Source: Ignavibacteria bacterium (GTDB taxonomy: Bacteria; Bacteroidota; Ignavibacteria; Kapaibacteriales; UBA2268). Taken from it: a stretch of 64,000 bases of DNA. Under the pieces are notes generated by a model. It did no database searches. It was not told where the DNA came from and saw only the letters and a list, made by a program, of their open reading frames with translations. Shown piece by piece: positions 34,732 through 44,349 of this stretch. The stretch lies in NCBI GenBank assembly GCA_016844745.1, contig JAERMQ010000024.1, forward strand, positions 1 through 64,000. The letters are read 5' to 3'. Each line of letters opens with the position of its first letter. Within the stretch, counting starts at the first letter, position 1. The position numbers were made by a program, and so were the translations under genes.

Positions 34732-36906
34732 ATGGGCAAAAAGAATACCTCAGCAAATTTAATTAATAAGGAATCACTGCAAATTCTCGAATCAATTGAA
34801 ATCTCGAAAAGTGGCTCTCCATGCACCGGTGGAAATGGTACCGGTTGCGCCGTTGAGTCGATTAGGTTCGATAATAATCAAAAGCCTCATTCATCACTGA
34901 ATCTGAGTAAAGTTCAGATGTTAGCTGCTTTACGGATTATGATGCTTGCCCGCCGAAGCGATGAGAAGCATATCAATCTGGTTAAGCAGGGCAAATCATT
35001 TTTTCATATCGGATGCAGTGGACATGAGGCTGCTCAAATTGCCATTGGAATGTCAATGATTTCCAGGAAGGATTGGGCTTGGCCCTATTACCGCGATGCA
35101 GGCTTTGCTTATGCTTTGGGCTTAACTCCAAAAGAATATTTTCTTCTCGCATTCGGAAAACCCGAATGTCCGGCAAACGGTGGACGACAAATGCCGGGGC
35201 ATTATGGACACAAGGATTTGAATATACCTTCACAATCCTCGCCAACCGGCACACAATATTTGAATGCCGTTGGGAATGCTTTAGCAGCAAGAAGAGCCGG
35301 TTCCGATGAAATTGTATATGTTTCATCAGGAGAAGGTACAACAAGCCAGGGAGAGTTTTACGAAGCAGTTAACTGGGCAAGCCGCGAACGTCTTCCCGTT
35401 ATATTTATGATTCAGGATAACGGCTATGCAATTTCGGTGCCACGGGAGCATCAATCGATGGGGCATTCCGTGGGACATAGCTTCTGCTGCTATTCGAGCC
35501 TGAAAATGATTACTTATGACGGCTCGGATTTTTTTGAGTCCTACAAGGCAGCACAAAGTGGAGTTAAATATGCACGCGAAAAGCACGGTCCTGTGTTATT
35601 GCATGCTTTAGTTGAAAGGCTTGTACCTCATTCATCGAGCGACGACCAACGGAAATACCGCCCTGCAGATGAATTGGAAAGAGCCAGGTCCGATAAGGAC
35701 CCAATCACAAAGATGTCTGCTTATTTAATTGAAAATAATATTACTTCGAAGGATGAAATCGAATCTCTGTATAACGAAGTTATAATTGAGCTTGATGAAG
35801 CTTCTGATTGGGCTCAGAGCCGCCCTGATGCCATTGCTTCGGATTCGACACTACACATATTTGCTCCAATTGAAACTCGCAATCTACCATATTCTAAAAA
35901 TGAGCCTACATCCGGGAATAAAGTAGTTATGGTCGATGCAATAAATCACGCATTGCATGAGGAAATGAAACGTAATGATAAGATGCTGATTTTCGGTGAA
36001 GATATTGCTGACCCTAAAGGTGGCGTATTTACTACAACGAAAGGATTATCGACTGCTTTCGGTCAGGAAAGGGTATTTAATTCGCCTCTTGCAGAAGCTT
36101 CAATTGCAGGAGTAGCACTTGGTCTTGCTGTTCGTGGATTCAAGCCGGTTGTTGAAATTCAATTTGGTGATTATATATGGCCCGCATTTATGCAAATCAG
36201 GGATGAAATTGCCACACTTCGTTATCGCTCAAACGGTAACTTTTCTTCCGCCGTTGTTATACGCGTAGCAGTTGGCGGATACATTCATGGCGGATTATAC
36301 CACTCACAGAATATTGAAGCATTTTTTGCACATATACCGGGTTTATTGATTGCATATCCCAGCAATGCTGCGGATGCAAAAGGACTTCTTAAATCGGCAT
36401 GCAGATTGCATGACCCTGTGCTGTTTTGTGAGCATAAAGGTATGTACCGTTTGCCTTTTTCTGCAACTCCCGAGCCGGACGAGAATTATCTTCTTGAATT
36501 CGGTAAAGGAAAAATCGTATTGGAAGGCACAGATGCAACTATTATAACTTATGGTATGAGTGTTAAAGATTCAATGTCCGCTGCAAAAAAAATCGAAAAG
36601 GAACTTGGAAAATCAGTAGAAATAATTGATTTACGTACCATCATTCCCTGGGATAAAGAATTGGCGCTAAGTTCTGTAAAAAAGACTGGCAGGCTGCTTG
36701 TTGTGCATGAAGATACTATTACATGCGGATTCGGAGCGGAAATTGCTGCTACTATATCAAAAGAAGCATTCCGCTGGCTCGATTCTCCCGTAATGCGCTT
36801 TGGCGCTAAAGATTCGCATATTCCTTATGCTACTGTTTATGAAAACGATGTATTACCCGATGAAAATAAAATATTTGAACAGATTAAATTATTACTGGAA
36901 TTTTAA
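34732..36906 (+). CDS. 2-oxoacid dehydrogenase E1, alpha-beta fusion (branched-chain type)
   Basis: 724 residues, a single-chain E1. Residues ~50-380 are the alpha part with the TPP-binding GEGTTSQGEFYEAVNWAS...VIFMIQDNGYAIS and the phosphorylation-loop-like region LVPHSSSDDQRKYR; ~395-724 is the beta part (FGEDIADPKGGVF, NSPLAEASIAGVALGLAVRG, the C-terminal transketolase domain). The pattern best fits 2-oxoisovalerate (branched-chain) dehydrogenase, which decarboxylates 2-oxoacids and passes the acyl group to the E2 lipoamide. E2 and E3 are not in the window. Confidence 0.9.
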   Translation: MGKKNTSANLINKESLQILESIEISKSGSPCTGGNGTGCAVESIRFDNNQKPHSSLNLSKVQMLAALRIMMLARRSDEKHINLVKQGKSFFHIGCSGHEAAQIAIGMSMISRKDWAWPYYRDAGFAYALGLTPKEYFLLAFGKPECPANGGRQMPGHYGHKDLNIPSQSSPTGTQYLNAVGNALAARRAGSDEIVYVSSGEGTTSQGEFYEAVNWASRERLPVIFMIQDNGYAISVPREHQSMGHSVGHSFCCYSSLKMITYDGSDFFESYKAAQSGVKYAREKHGPVLLHALVERLVPHSSSDDQRKYRPADELERARSDKDPITKMSAYLIENNITSKDEIESLYNEVIIELDEASDWAQSRPDAIASDSTLHIFAPIETRNLPYSKNEPTSGNKVVMVDAINHALHEEMKRNDKMLIFGEDIADPKGGVFTTTKGLSTAFGQERVFNSPLAEASIAGVALGLAVRGFKPVVEIQFGDYIWPAFMQIRDEIATLRYRSNGNFSSAVVIRVAVGGYIHGGLYHSQNIEAFFAHIPGLLIAYPSNAADAKGLLKSACRLHDPVLFCEHKGMYRLPFSATPEPDENYLLEFGKGKIVLEGTDATIITYGMSVKDSMSAAKKIEKELGKSVEIIDLRTIIPWDKELALSSVKKTGRLLVVHEDTITCGFGAEIAATISKEAFRWLDSPVMRFGAKDSHIPYATVYENDVLPDENKIFEQIKLLLEF

Positions 36907-36994
36907 AGGTTTTGAAATTAAATAATAAAAAGCTGATGGATTAAAAGTATCTGGCTTTATTGCGAATGAAAAAGTGTGAAAATATATCTATCGG

Positions 36995-37080
36995 AAGAAT
37001 GTCATTCGTAAGCGAAGTGAAGAATCCAGAATGGTATTGGGACTGGATTCTTCACTTCGCTTACGAATGACACTCTTCTT
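36995..37080. repeat. Hairpin element with CGTAAGCGAAGTGAAGAATCC arms
   Basis: Arms AAGAATGTCATTCGTAAGCG and its reverse copy surround GAATGGTATTGGGACT. Found in the 244-base gap between the dehydrogenase and dihydroorotate dehydrogenase genes; variants at 45592-45718 and 48763-48808 share arms and loop. Confidence 0.8.
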
Positions 37081-37150
37081 ATCTTACTATTTATACTCAT
37101 ATCAGGAATAGAACTTATATGATTTTATTAATTATCCAAGAATAAATATT

Positions 37151-38290
37151 TTGACTCCAATCGAGTTTATATTGAAATTTGAATCTTCCGTAAGGGGCAT
37201 TGCAACCTATCTTCCCGCTTATTTGTACATTTCGGTCTATACTTATGGCAGGAAAATTTTTCTTAATAACCTGATAAGACATATTCCTCAAAATACTTTT
37301 ACTCCACCGGAATTATCAAACAGGATATTATGGGATATTCCATTCCGTTGCAGTCTATTTAATGCTGCCGGTATGTTTAAATCAGGTTATGGTTATGAAC
37401 TGGCTGCTAAACAGGGCGCCGGAGCATTTCTTGCCGGAACAACAACAGCATTAGCAAGAAACGGAAATATTAAAAATGGTATCAAACATCCTTTTGCACC
37501 TTACCCAAATGCAAAGGCTTCGTGCAATTGGATGGGACTACCAAATGAAGGGCATGAAGTAATTGCTGCGAGATTGAATCGCATCGAAAGAATTGCCCAA
37601 TGTCCTGTAGGAATAAGTATTGCATCCGACCCATCGCAAACCGGAATCACAGCTCTTCAGGGAGTTTTTGAAGGATTCCATTTATTTGAAAAAGCTAAAG
37701 TTGATTTTATTGAACTAAACGAGAGCTGTCCCAATGTTCCGCACGAGAGCCATTCAGATTGCAGAAATAAATTAGACGATGAACTGATAAACCGTTTGGA
37801 ATTTATCAGCAAACATTTTTTACAAAAAAGGAATAGGAATTTACCGGTTATTGTAAAATTTTCATGTGATACTGAACCTGAATTGATTGAACAACTAATA
37901 GATACTCTATTATTATTAGGATTCGATGGAATTAATTTAGGCAATACTTCGATAAATTATGATGAAGCAGGAAGATATATCAAGGGTTCGGAAAAGAGAC
38001 TCTTTGATTATTTCACATCTCATTTTGGCGGAGGAATCAGCGGCGCACCCTTGAAACAACTATCATTGAAACTGTGTTCAATAGCAAATAATTATTTATC
38101 GACGAAAAATCCGGCAAAAGAGTTTCATATTATTCGAACAGGCGGAATAGATTCGGCAAGTGATTTGATTGAATCAAATGGGGCAGGTATAAGGCTCAAT
38201 CAGTGGTTTGCCGGATATTTTCATAATTTTTCCAAATATGGTGATTTGCTATATAAGGAATTATTTGATTACGGAGGAACATGCCTGTAA
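37151..38290 (+). CDS. pyrD: Dihydroorotate dehydrogenase, class 2-like
   Basis: 379 residues, starting at TTG (no closer ATG; the site is weak). FMN TIM barrel motifs: FNAAGMFKSGYGYELAAKQGAGAFLAGTTT, PNAKASCNWMGLPNEG, DFIELNESCPNVPHESH, VIVKFS, GINLGNTSINYD and IIRTGGIDSASD. The layout resembles DHODH class 2, which oxidises dihydroorotate using quinone, although the usual substrate-loop signatures are altered, so a DHODH-like enzyme with another role is possible. It overlaps the next SDR gene by ten bases. Confidence 0.75.
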   Translation: MTPIEFILKFESSVRGIATYLPAYLYISVYTYGRKIFLNNLIRHIPQNTFTPPELSNRILWDIPFRCSLFNAAGMFKSGYGYELAAKQGAGAFLAGTTTALARNGNIKNGIKHPFAPYPNAKASCNWMGLPNEGHEVIAARLNRIERIAQCPVGISIASDPSQTGITALQGVFEGFHLFEKAKVDFIELNESCPNVPHESHSDCRNKLDDELINRLEFISKHFLQKRNRNLPVIVKFSCDTEPELIEQLIDTLLLLGFDGINLGNTSINYDEAGRYIKGSEKRLFDYFTSHFGGGISGAPLKQLSLKLCSIANNYLSTKNPAKEFHIIRTGGIDSASDLIESNGAGIRLNQWFAGYFHNFSKYGDLLYKELFDYGGTCL

Positions 38291-39003
38291 TCCTGATAAC
38301 CGGCAGCGGACGAAGATTAGGACGAAGTTTAGCCCTTGACTTTGCCCGCTCAGACTGGGATGTTGGAGTGCATTATAACAATTCTGAACGAGAAGCAATC
38401 GATACGGTCAAAGAAATAAAAAAAACCGGCAGAAGAAGTTATGCCGTGAAAGCTGATTTGACTCACTCTGATGAGGTTCGTATATTATTTGAAGAAGTCA
38501 TAAATAACTTAGGTATTCCCTCAGTCCTGATTAATAATGCCGGTTTCTATCCCCTCAGAAAATCTATCGATGAAACAACCGATGATGATTGGGAAAATAC
38601 TTTTAACATCAATTTGGATGCTGTGTTTCGCTGCTGTCGACAATTCGCAAAGTTCGCTGAAGAGAATTCAAGAATAATAAATATCTCTTCAATTGGCGGA
38701 TTGAAATATCTTAAGAATAGAATACCATATTCCGTGTCGAAGGCAGCTACGATTGATTTGACGAAGGCTTTGGCAATTGAATTAGCTCCCGGAATTTCCG
38801 TAAATTGCATCTGTCCGGGTGCATTATTTTTGGATGAAACGGATTTGGATTCGTCAAAAACCATGATTTCACCAAAAAAAATACCGATGCTGCGCTATGG
38901 CACTTCTTCGGATGTTTTCGATGCCGCAATGTTTTTTGCATCATCATCGAATTATATTACCGGACAAATTTTATCTGTCGATGGCGGCTTAAGTATTATA
39001 TAA
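38281..39003 (+). CDS. Short-chain dehydrogenase/reductase
   Basis: 240 residues, classical SDR. The nucleotide-binding motif TGSGRRLGRSLA, with Arg after Gly as in pteridine-reductase-like and FabG-like NADPH enzymes, is followed by NNAG, the catalytic Ser in NISSIGG, and YSVSKAA (Tyr and Lys). The GGAGG ribosome site lies inside the end of the upstream gene, which it overlaps by ten bases, so translation is coupled. FolM/PTR1-type dihydropteridine reductase is one option. Confidence 0.85.
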   Translation: MPVILITGSGRRLGRSLALDFARSDWDVGVHYNNSEREAIDTVKEIKKTGRRSYAVKADLTHSDEVRILFEEVINNLGIPSVLINNAGFYPLRKSIDETTDDDWENTFNINLDAVFRCCRQFAKFAEENSRIINISSIGGLKYLKNRIPYSVSKAATIDLTKALAIELAPGISVNCICPGALFLDETDLDSSKTMISPKKIPMLRYGTSSDVFDAAMFFASSSNYITGQILSVDGGLSII

Positions 39004-39024
39004 AAATTTATAAATTAATTCTTA

Positions 39025-40737
39025 ATGCTCAAAAGTTTAAATATCCGGAATTTTGCTTTAATTGATTCCCTTGAAATAGGATTTGGGCAGGGTTTGAATA
39101 TAATAACCGGCGAAACAGGCGCTGGTAAATCCATAATAATAGATGCATTAATGGTTCTTCTGGGCGAGAGGGCATCTGTAGATTATGTACGGAATGGAGA
39201 ATCGAAGGCAATCATCGAAGGTATTTTTTTATTACCGGAGAAACATGAAGCTTTCAAACTTTTGAGCGATAACGGATTGGATTATGATGGCTTCGATATT
39301 CTGATTAGAAGGGAAATATCAATTAAAGGAACAAGCCGTTGCTTTATTAACGATACTCCCGTTCAGGTCTCGCTTTTGAAGCAATTCGGTGATATTCTCG
39401 TCGATTTTCACGGACAGCATGACCATCAATCTCTACTTAGACCGGCTACTCATATCGGAATCCTTGATTTGACCTGCGATTTCAAAAATTTCAGGGAGGA
39501 TTACAAAAATGTTTACGAGCAACTGAAAGCATTGTCAGGAAAACTAAAAAATCTTAAAGCACAGGAAAGCCAGCTTAGACAGAAAGCAGAATTCCAACGT
39601 CATCAACTCACCGAAATCGAACAAATTTCACCGAAGGAAAATGAAGATATTGAACTTGAAGCAGAATTAAAAATTCTGCAAAATGCAGAACTGCTCTTTA
39701 ATTTGACTAACGAAGCATATTTCAACTTATATGATGATGAGCTATCGGCAAGGGACAAACTACTTACTTCCTCAAAAATCATCAAAAAACTTTCAGAGAT
39801 AGATACTGAATTTGCTCCATTTCATGGGGAGATAGAATCGGCAATAATTGCTGTCGATGAGATTGCAAAGTATATCTTTAATTATAACTCAAAAATTCAA
39901 TTCGATTCCGAACGGATTGAACTAATTCGCAGCCGCAATCTTGCTCTCCGTGGATTAATCAAAAAATATGGAACTTTGGAAGCGGTAATCGAAACACAAA
40001 AAAAATTACATGAGGAACTCTCTCTCGTTGAAAATTTCGATTCTGAAATAAAAAAATTATCTGAGAAAATCGAGGAACTACAGAAGGATTTGGGATATTA
40101 TGCCTCTCAAATAACATCAATCAGAAGAAAACGGGCTGAATTTATCGAGGCATCAATTGAGGAAACTTTAAGCTCACTTACAATACCAAATGGAATATTC
40201 AGAATTAAAATCGAGCAGGAAGAAATCACTCCTACCGAACATGTTGAAAATCTTTGCTGCAGGATTGGTAAGAAAACATTCAAAGCATATCCGGAAGGTT
40301 CGGACAAAGTGGAATTTTTTATTTCACTAAATGCAGGCGAAGAACCAAAGCCGCTCACTACCGTTGCAAGCGGCGGCGAAGTTTCAAGGATTATGCTTTC
40401 CATCAAAAGTATTATAGCAGATGCCGATTCAATACCCGTTATGGTTTTCGATGAAATAGACAGCGGCATTTCGGGTCGTGTGGCACGGAAAGCCGGACAG
40501 CTTATGCAGAAAATTGCAGATTCCAAACAAATTATTGCAATCACTCATCTACCTCAAATAGCCGCTCTGGGAGCTAAGAACTTTGCTGTCGAAAAAATCG
40601 AAAGTGATTCAAAAACTAAAGTAATAGCTAAGATTTTGACCGGTGAAGAAAAAATAAACGAGGTTGCTAAGCTTCTTTCAGGCGACACAATAACAGTTGC
40701 ATCATTGGAAAGCGCAAGGGAACTGATTGAATTATAA
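39025..40737 (+). CDS. recN: DNA repair ATPase RecN
   Basis: 570 residues. SMC-like ABC ATPase for double-strand-break repair: Walker A GETGAGKS near residue 30, long paired coiled coils (~155-370), signature ASGGEVSRIMLSIKS, Walker B PVMVFDEIDSGISGR, and H-loop IAITHLPQIAALG. Normal length, complete. The stop is followed immediately by a long heptamer array. Confidence 0.96.
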   Translation: MLKSLNIRNFALIDSLEIGFGQGLNIITGETGAGKSIIIDALMVLLGERASVDYVRNGESKAIIEGIFLLPEKHEAFKLLSDNGLDYDGFDILIRREISIKGTSRCFINDTPVQVSLLKQFGDILVDFHGQHDHQSLLRPATHIGILDLTCDFKNFREDYKNVYEQLKALSGKLKNLKAQESQLRQKAEFQRHQLTEIEQISPKENEDIELEAELKILQNAELLFNLTNEAYFNLYDDELSARDKLLTSSKIIKKLSEIDTEFAPFHGEIESAIIAVDEIAKYIFNYNSKIQFDSERIELIRSRNLALRGLIKKYGTLEAVIETQKKLHEELSLVENFDSEIKKLSEKIEELQKDLGYYASQITSIRRKRAEFIEASIEETLSSLTIPNGIFRIKIEQEEITPTEHVENLCCRIGKKTFKAYPEGSDKVEFFISLNAGEEPKPLTTVASGGEVSRIMLSIKSIIADADSIPVMVFDEIDSGISGRVARKAGQLMQKIADSKQIIAITHLPQIAALGAKNFAVEKIESDSKTKVIAKILTGEEKINEVAKLLSGDTITVASLESARELIEL

Positions 40738-40803
40738 ATTACTAATTACTAATTACTAATTACTAATTACTAATTACTAATTACTAATTACTAATTACTA
40801 ATT
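40738..40803. repeat. ATTACTA heptamer array after recN
   Basis: About nine perfect tandem copies of ATTACTA start one base after the recN stop codon. Confidence 0.9.
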
Positions 40804-40873
40804 TGTTTATTATGTTTTCCAAAGATTATGTCAAGTGTAATAAATAATTTTCTGTAAATATATCAAGTGAATT

Positions 40874-41482
40874 TTACTTCTTTTCATCAATAGGTTTCCC
40901 CCATTCACCCAGAAAGAAATTTTCGCTTAAAGGCATTCTCCTTCGTTCGCCTACTTCCGTTTTATACAATTTCTCTGGTAGCATAACAGGAGCGCCGGGC
41001 CAACCTACAGCTATCATTACAACCGGTTTGAAATTATTCCGGACTAAGAATGAATCGCTAACCTTGCCTGGGTCGAAGCCACCCATCGGATGAGCAATTA
41101 AACCGAGTGAGAATGCCTGGAGGTAAAGATTCTCACAAGCAGCGCCCAAATCGAATTCACTTTTGTCATTTATTTCCCCTGTTCTACGATAATATTTATT
41201 AGCAAAACCACAGATGAGCAATGTGGCATTTAAAGCCCAGACCTGATTCCATGCATTAAGGCAATCGAAAGCTTTCAGGAAAGTATCAGGGGCTGCTGCT
41301 TTATTCCAAAAGATAAAACTCCAGGGTTCTTCTCCTCCGGAGGATGGCGCCCAGCGTGCAGCCTCTGCAAGGGAAATCATCTGTTCAGGCGAAACAGGCT
41401 TCGAGTTATCGAAAGCCCGTGGTGACCATCGACTGGCTATCAATGGATTGATTGGGACTGATGTTGTTGCCGGTTTTTCCAT
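40874..41482 (-). CDS. Nitroreductase family protein
   Basis: 202 residues. FMN-dependent nitroreductase fold: SRWSPRAFDNSKPVSPEQMISLAEAARWAPSSGGEEPWSFIFW (FMN phosphate and ring contacts), DLGAACENLYLQAFSLGLIAHPMGGFDP, and VMIAVGWPGAP. It reduces nitro or quinone compounds with NAD(P)H; the physiological substrate is unknown. Monocistronic, divergent from purD. Confidence 0.9.
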   Translation of the reverse strand: MEKPATTSVPINPLIASRWSPRAFDNSKPVSPEQMISLAEAARWAPSSGGEEPWSFIFWNKAAAPDTFLKAFDCLNAWNQVWALNATLLICGFANKYYRRTGEINDKSEFDLGAACENLYLQAFSLGLIAHPMGGFDPGKVSDSFLVRNNFKPVVMIAVGWPGAPVMLPEKLYKTEVGERRRMPLSENFFLGEWGKPIDEKK

Positions 41483-41591
41483 ATCGAACTCTTATTTTGA
41501 TTTAAATTTATATATTATTACTTTTGTTATTCGAAAATTATAAACAAACAAAAATTAACAAAAATTAACAAATAATAATAACGGATAAGGA

Positions 41592-42863
41592 ATGAATGTA
41601 TTATTGTTAGGCAGCGGAGGCAGGGAACATGCGCTTGCAAGAACATTAGCCGGCTCGCCGGGAATTAATAATTTCTACGCTTCTCCCGGAAATCCTGGGA
41701 TTTTTCATTCGGCAAAACGGGCTGATATTGATAGTAATAACTTTTATGAGGTTGCAACATTCTGCAAAGAACAACTCATCGACTTAGTAGTAGTAGGACC
41801 AGAGCTGCCTCTTGCAGATGGTATTGTAGATTTTTTAGCTGCATGCGGGATTCCAGCTTTTGGACCTACCAAACAAGCTGCTCAACTCGAATCATCAAAG
41901 AAATTTGCTAAGGATTTCATGCAATGTTACTCAATTCCAACAGCAAAATACAATTCATTCGAAGCAACGCAAGTAAAGGATGCACATGATTATGTTGAAC
42001 AAACCGGTTCACCCATCGTTATTAAAGCCGACGGATTAGCAGCCGGTAAAGGAGTAATAGTTGCGCTCAATCTCGAAGAAGCTCATCTGGCAATTAATGA
42101 AATCTTTGGTGGAATGTTTGGGAAATCCGGTGAACGAATTGTTATTGAAGAATTTTTGGAAGGCGAGGAAGCTTCAATACTTGCGATTACTGATGGCAAA
42201 GACTTCATAACTCTGGCTTCAGCTCAAGACCATAAGAGAATTTTCGATGGCGATGAAGGTAAAAATACCGGAGGAATGGGTGCATATTCCCCTGCCCCTA
42301 TTGTAACTCAACAATTATTAGCCAGAATTGAAAAAGAAATAATAGCTCCAACAATACAAGGTATGTCAATGGATGGGATGCCTTTTGTAGGGTGTCTCTA
42401 TGCAGGACTGATGATTTGCAAGGATGGACCTAAGGTTATTGAATTCAATGTCCGTTTCGGCGACCCTGAAATCCAGGCTGTTTTAGCTGTTTTTCGGGGA
42501 GATTTTGCAGGATTGCTTTATAGCGCTGCAATTGGCAAATTGGATAAATCCAAAATATCCAATATTGCAGAAGGATTCGCCTGTTGCGTTGTTTTGGCAA
42601 GCAAGGGGTATCCTGATTCATACGCTAAAGGATTTCCGATAGAAGGAATTAGTAATGCCGAATCGGGAGGTGCAATTGTTTTTCAAGCCGGAACGGCAAT
42701 GAAGGAAAATATATTAATTACTTCAGGAGGCAGGGTTCTTGGTGTCACTGGTATTGGCAATAGCCTTAAAGCTGCTATTGATTCTGCGTACAAAGCCGTT
42801 GATAGCATTCATTTCGAGAATTCTTATTATCGAAAAGATATTGGCACTAAAGGGCTAAAATAA
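41592..42863 (+). CDS. purD: Phosphoribosylamine-glycine ligase
   Basis: 423 residues, GARS, the second step of purine synthesis. MNVLLLGSGGREHALARTLA, the ATP-grasp core (IVIKADGLAAGKGVIVA, HKRIFDGDEGKNTGGMGAYSPAP, EFNVRFGDPEIQAVL) and the C-terminal domain ending in RKDIGTKGLK are intact. Its stop is followed by an ATTACGAATTAAG repeat block. Confidence 0.97.
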   Translation: MNVLLLGSGGREHALARTLAGSPGINNFYASPGNPGIFHSAKRADIDSNNFYEVATFCKEQLIDLVVVGPELPLADGIVDFLAACGIPAFGPTKQAAQLESSKKFAKDFMQCYSIPTAKYNSFEATQVKDAHDYVEQTGSPIVIKADGLAAGKGVIVALNLEEAHLAINEIFGGMFGKSGERIVIEEFLEGEEASILAITDGKDFITLASAQDHKRIFDGDEGKNTGGMGAYSPAPIVTQQLLARIEKEIIAPTIQGMSMDGMPFVGCLYAGLMICKDGPKVIEFNVRFGDPEIQAVLAVFRGDFAGLLYSAAIGKLDKSKISNIAEGFACCVVLASKGYPDSYAKGFPIEGISNAESGGAIVFQAGTAMKENILITSGGRVLGVTGIGNSLKAAIDSAYKAVDSIHFENSYYRKDIGTKGLK

Positions 42864-43131
42864 ATTACGAATTAAGAATTACGAATTAAGAATTGAAAAA
42901 ATTAAATAATAATAAATATTGAATATCGAAAAACGAATGTTGAAAAACGAATTATGAATATCGAATGTCGAATTATGAATATCGAATATCGAATGTCGAA
43001 TTATGAATGTCGAATATCGAATAATAAATGTAGGATAATAAACCATTAATTAGAAATAGAACAATCTTTATAGGTAATTCTTAATTCTTAATTCTTAATT
43101 CTTAATTCTTAATTCTTAATTCTTAATAAAA
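42864..43131. repeat. Block of AT-rich tandem repeats between purD and the peroxidase gene
   Basis: Three parts: ATTACGAATTAAGA units at 42864-42898, TCGAATATCGAATTATGAA-type units at about 42915-43025, and six to seven copies of AATTCTT at about 43077-43127, reaching to within a few bases of the convergent peroxidase stop (43136-43138). Confidence 0.85.
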
Positions 43132-43135
43132 TTTT

Positions 43136-43747
43136 TCATTGTTTTAGCAGAGAAATAATGTCCGCTTCGAGTTCTTCCGGTTGAATTTTATGTCCATAGC
43201 GCTTATAAATAGTTCCATCCTTACCGATGAGGAACTTTGCAAAATTCCATTTAATAGGCAATGGCTCCGGTGTTCCGGTTTGATGAGTCAGGAAATTATA
43301 CAAGGGATGAGCGGATGGTCCGTTTACATCGATTTTCTCAAATAAGCGGAATGTTACATTATATTTTGTCGAGCAAAATTCCTTGATTTCATCTGCTGTT
43401 CCGGGTTCCTGTTTTCCGAATTGATTGCAAGGAAAACCGAGAACCTCAAAACCCTGGTTTTTGTATTTTGAAAATAACTTCTGCAGCCCTTCATATTGTG
43501 GAGTATTGCCGCAGAAACTGGCAACATTAACGATAAGCAGCACCTTACCTTTAAAGGAAGAAAGTTCGACTTTACTGCCGTCGATATTATTTACAGAGTA
43601 TGGATATATTGACAATTTTGTTTCCTCAGATATAGAAAGAGATATAATTGTAAAAAGTCCGATTAATATGATTAATATTATGCCAATTAATTTTGTATAT
43701 TTTGGCTTTTGGAATTTAATTGCATTATTTTGAATCTCATTAGACAT
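43136..43747 (-). CDS. Membrane-anchored glutathione-peroxidase-like thiol peroxidase
   Basis: I start at ATG 43747 (MSNEIQNN), which has AAAGG at the right distance, not at 43816. One membrane helix at ~19-39 is followed by a GPx domain: catalytic Cys in NVASFCGNTPQYEGL, second Cys and Gln in GFPCNQFGKQEPG, and Trp/Asn in PIKWNFAKFLI. This is a Cys-type enzyme, so likely thioredoxin-dependent removal of peroxides, working at the outer face of the inner membrane. The anchor is unusual for the family. Confidence 0.85.
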   Translation of the reverse strand: MSNEIQNNAIKFQKPKYTKLIGIILIILIGLFTIISLSISEETKLSIYPYSVNNIDGSKVELSSFKGKVLLIVNVASFCGNTPQYEGLQKLFSKYKNQGFEVLGFPCNQFGKQEPGTADEIKEFCSTKYNVTFRLFEKIDVNGPSAHPLYNFLTHQTGTPEPLPIKWNFAKFLIGKDGTIYKRYGHKIQPEELEADIISLLKQ

Positions 43748-43897
43748 TTTCATCCTTTTTTTAATTTCAACATTTTGAAGTAAATACGAATTGTATAAAA
43801 AATTATTTTGGTTCAACTAATTTTTTTTATTTTTTTATAATAAAATTATTTTACATTCGTATTTAATATTTGTTCAATTGTTCAATTTGATTTACTT

Positions 43898-44305
43898 ATG
43901 ACAGAAAATAAAACCAGACCTACGGAACAAAGTGTTGACGCTTTCTTAGCGAATGTTCTCCCGGAAAAAAAGAGGAAAGATGCAATAATAATAAATCAAA
44001 TCATAAAGGAATTCACCGGTGTTGAACCCAAGATGTGGGGAGAAAGTATCATAGGTTTCGGTCAATATCATTACAAATACGAAAGTGGTAGAGAAGGTGA
44101 CTCCTGCATAATTGGTTTCTCACCACGAAAACAGAATATTACGGTTTATTTATCAAAAGCAATGGAAAAATATAATGATATTATGTCGAGGTTAGGTAAG
44201 CATAAGCATAAAGGCTCATGTTTGCATATAAATAAAGTTGAAGATATTAATTTAAACGTATTCAAAGAACTATTGGAGGTATTATACAAGGGTAAGGAAT
44301 TTTAA
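43898..44305 (+). CDS. DUF1801 domain protein
   Basis: 135 residues. SVDAFLANVLPEKKRKDAIIINQIIKEFTGVEPKMWGESIIGFGQYHYKYESGREGD and SPRKQNITVYLS, then LGKHKHKGSCLHINKVEDIN, match DUF1801 (a YdhG-like fold related to frataxin). The function is not established. Single gene. Confidence 0.85.
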   Translation: MTENKTRPTEQSVDAFLANVLPEKKRKDAIIINQIIKEFTGVEPKMWGESIIGFGQYHYKYESGREGDSCIIGFSPRKQNITVYLSKAMEKYNDIMSRLGKHKHKGSCLHINKVEDINLNVFKELLEVLYKGKEF

Positions 44306-44349
44306 CTAATTGTTTTAGTTTTATGTTTCATAAATATTGAAAGAAAACC

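Noticed and set aside
40738-40803. CRISPR-like array
   Set aside because: Pure heptamer tandem repeat with no spacers; the same holds for 42864-43131.
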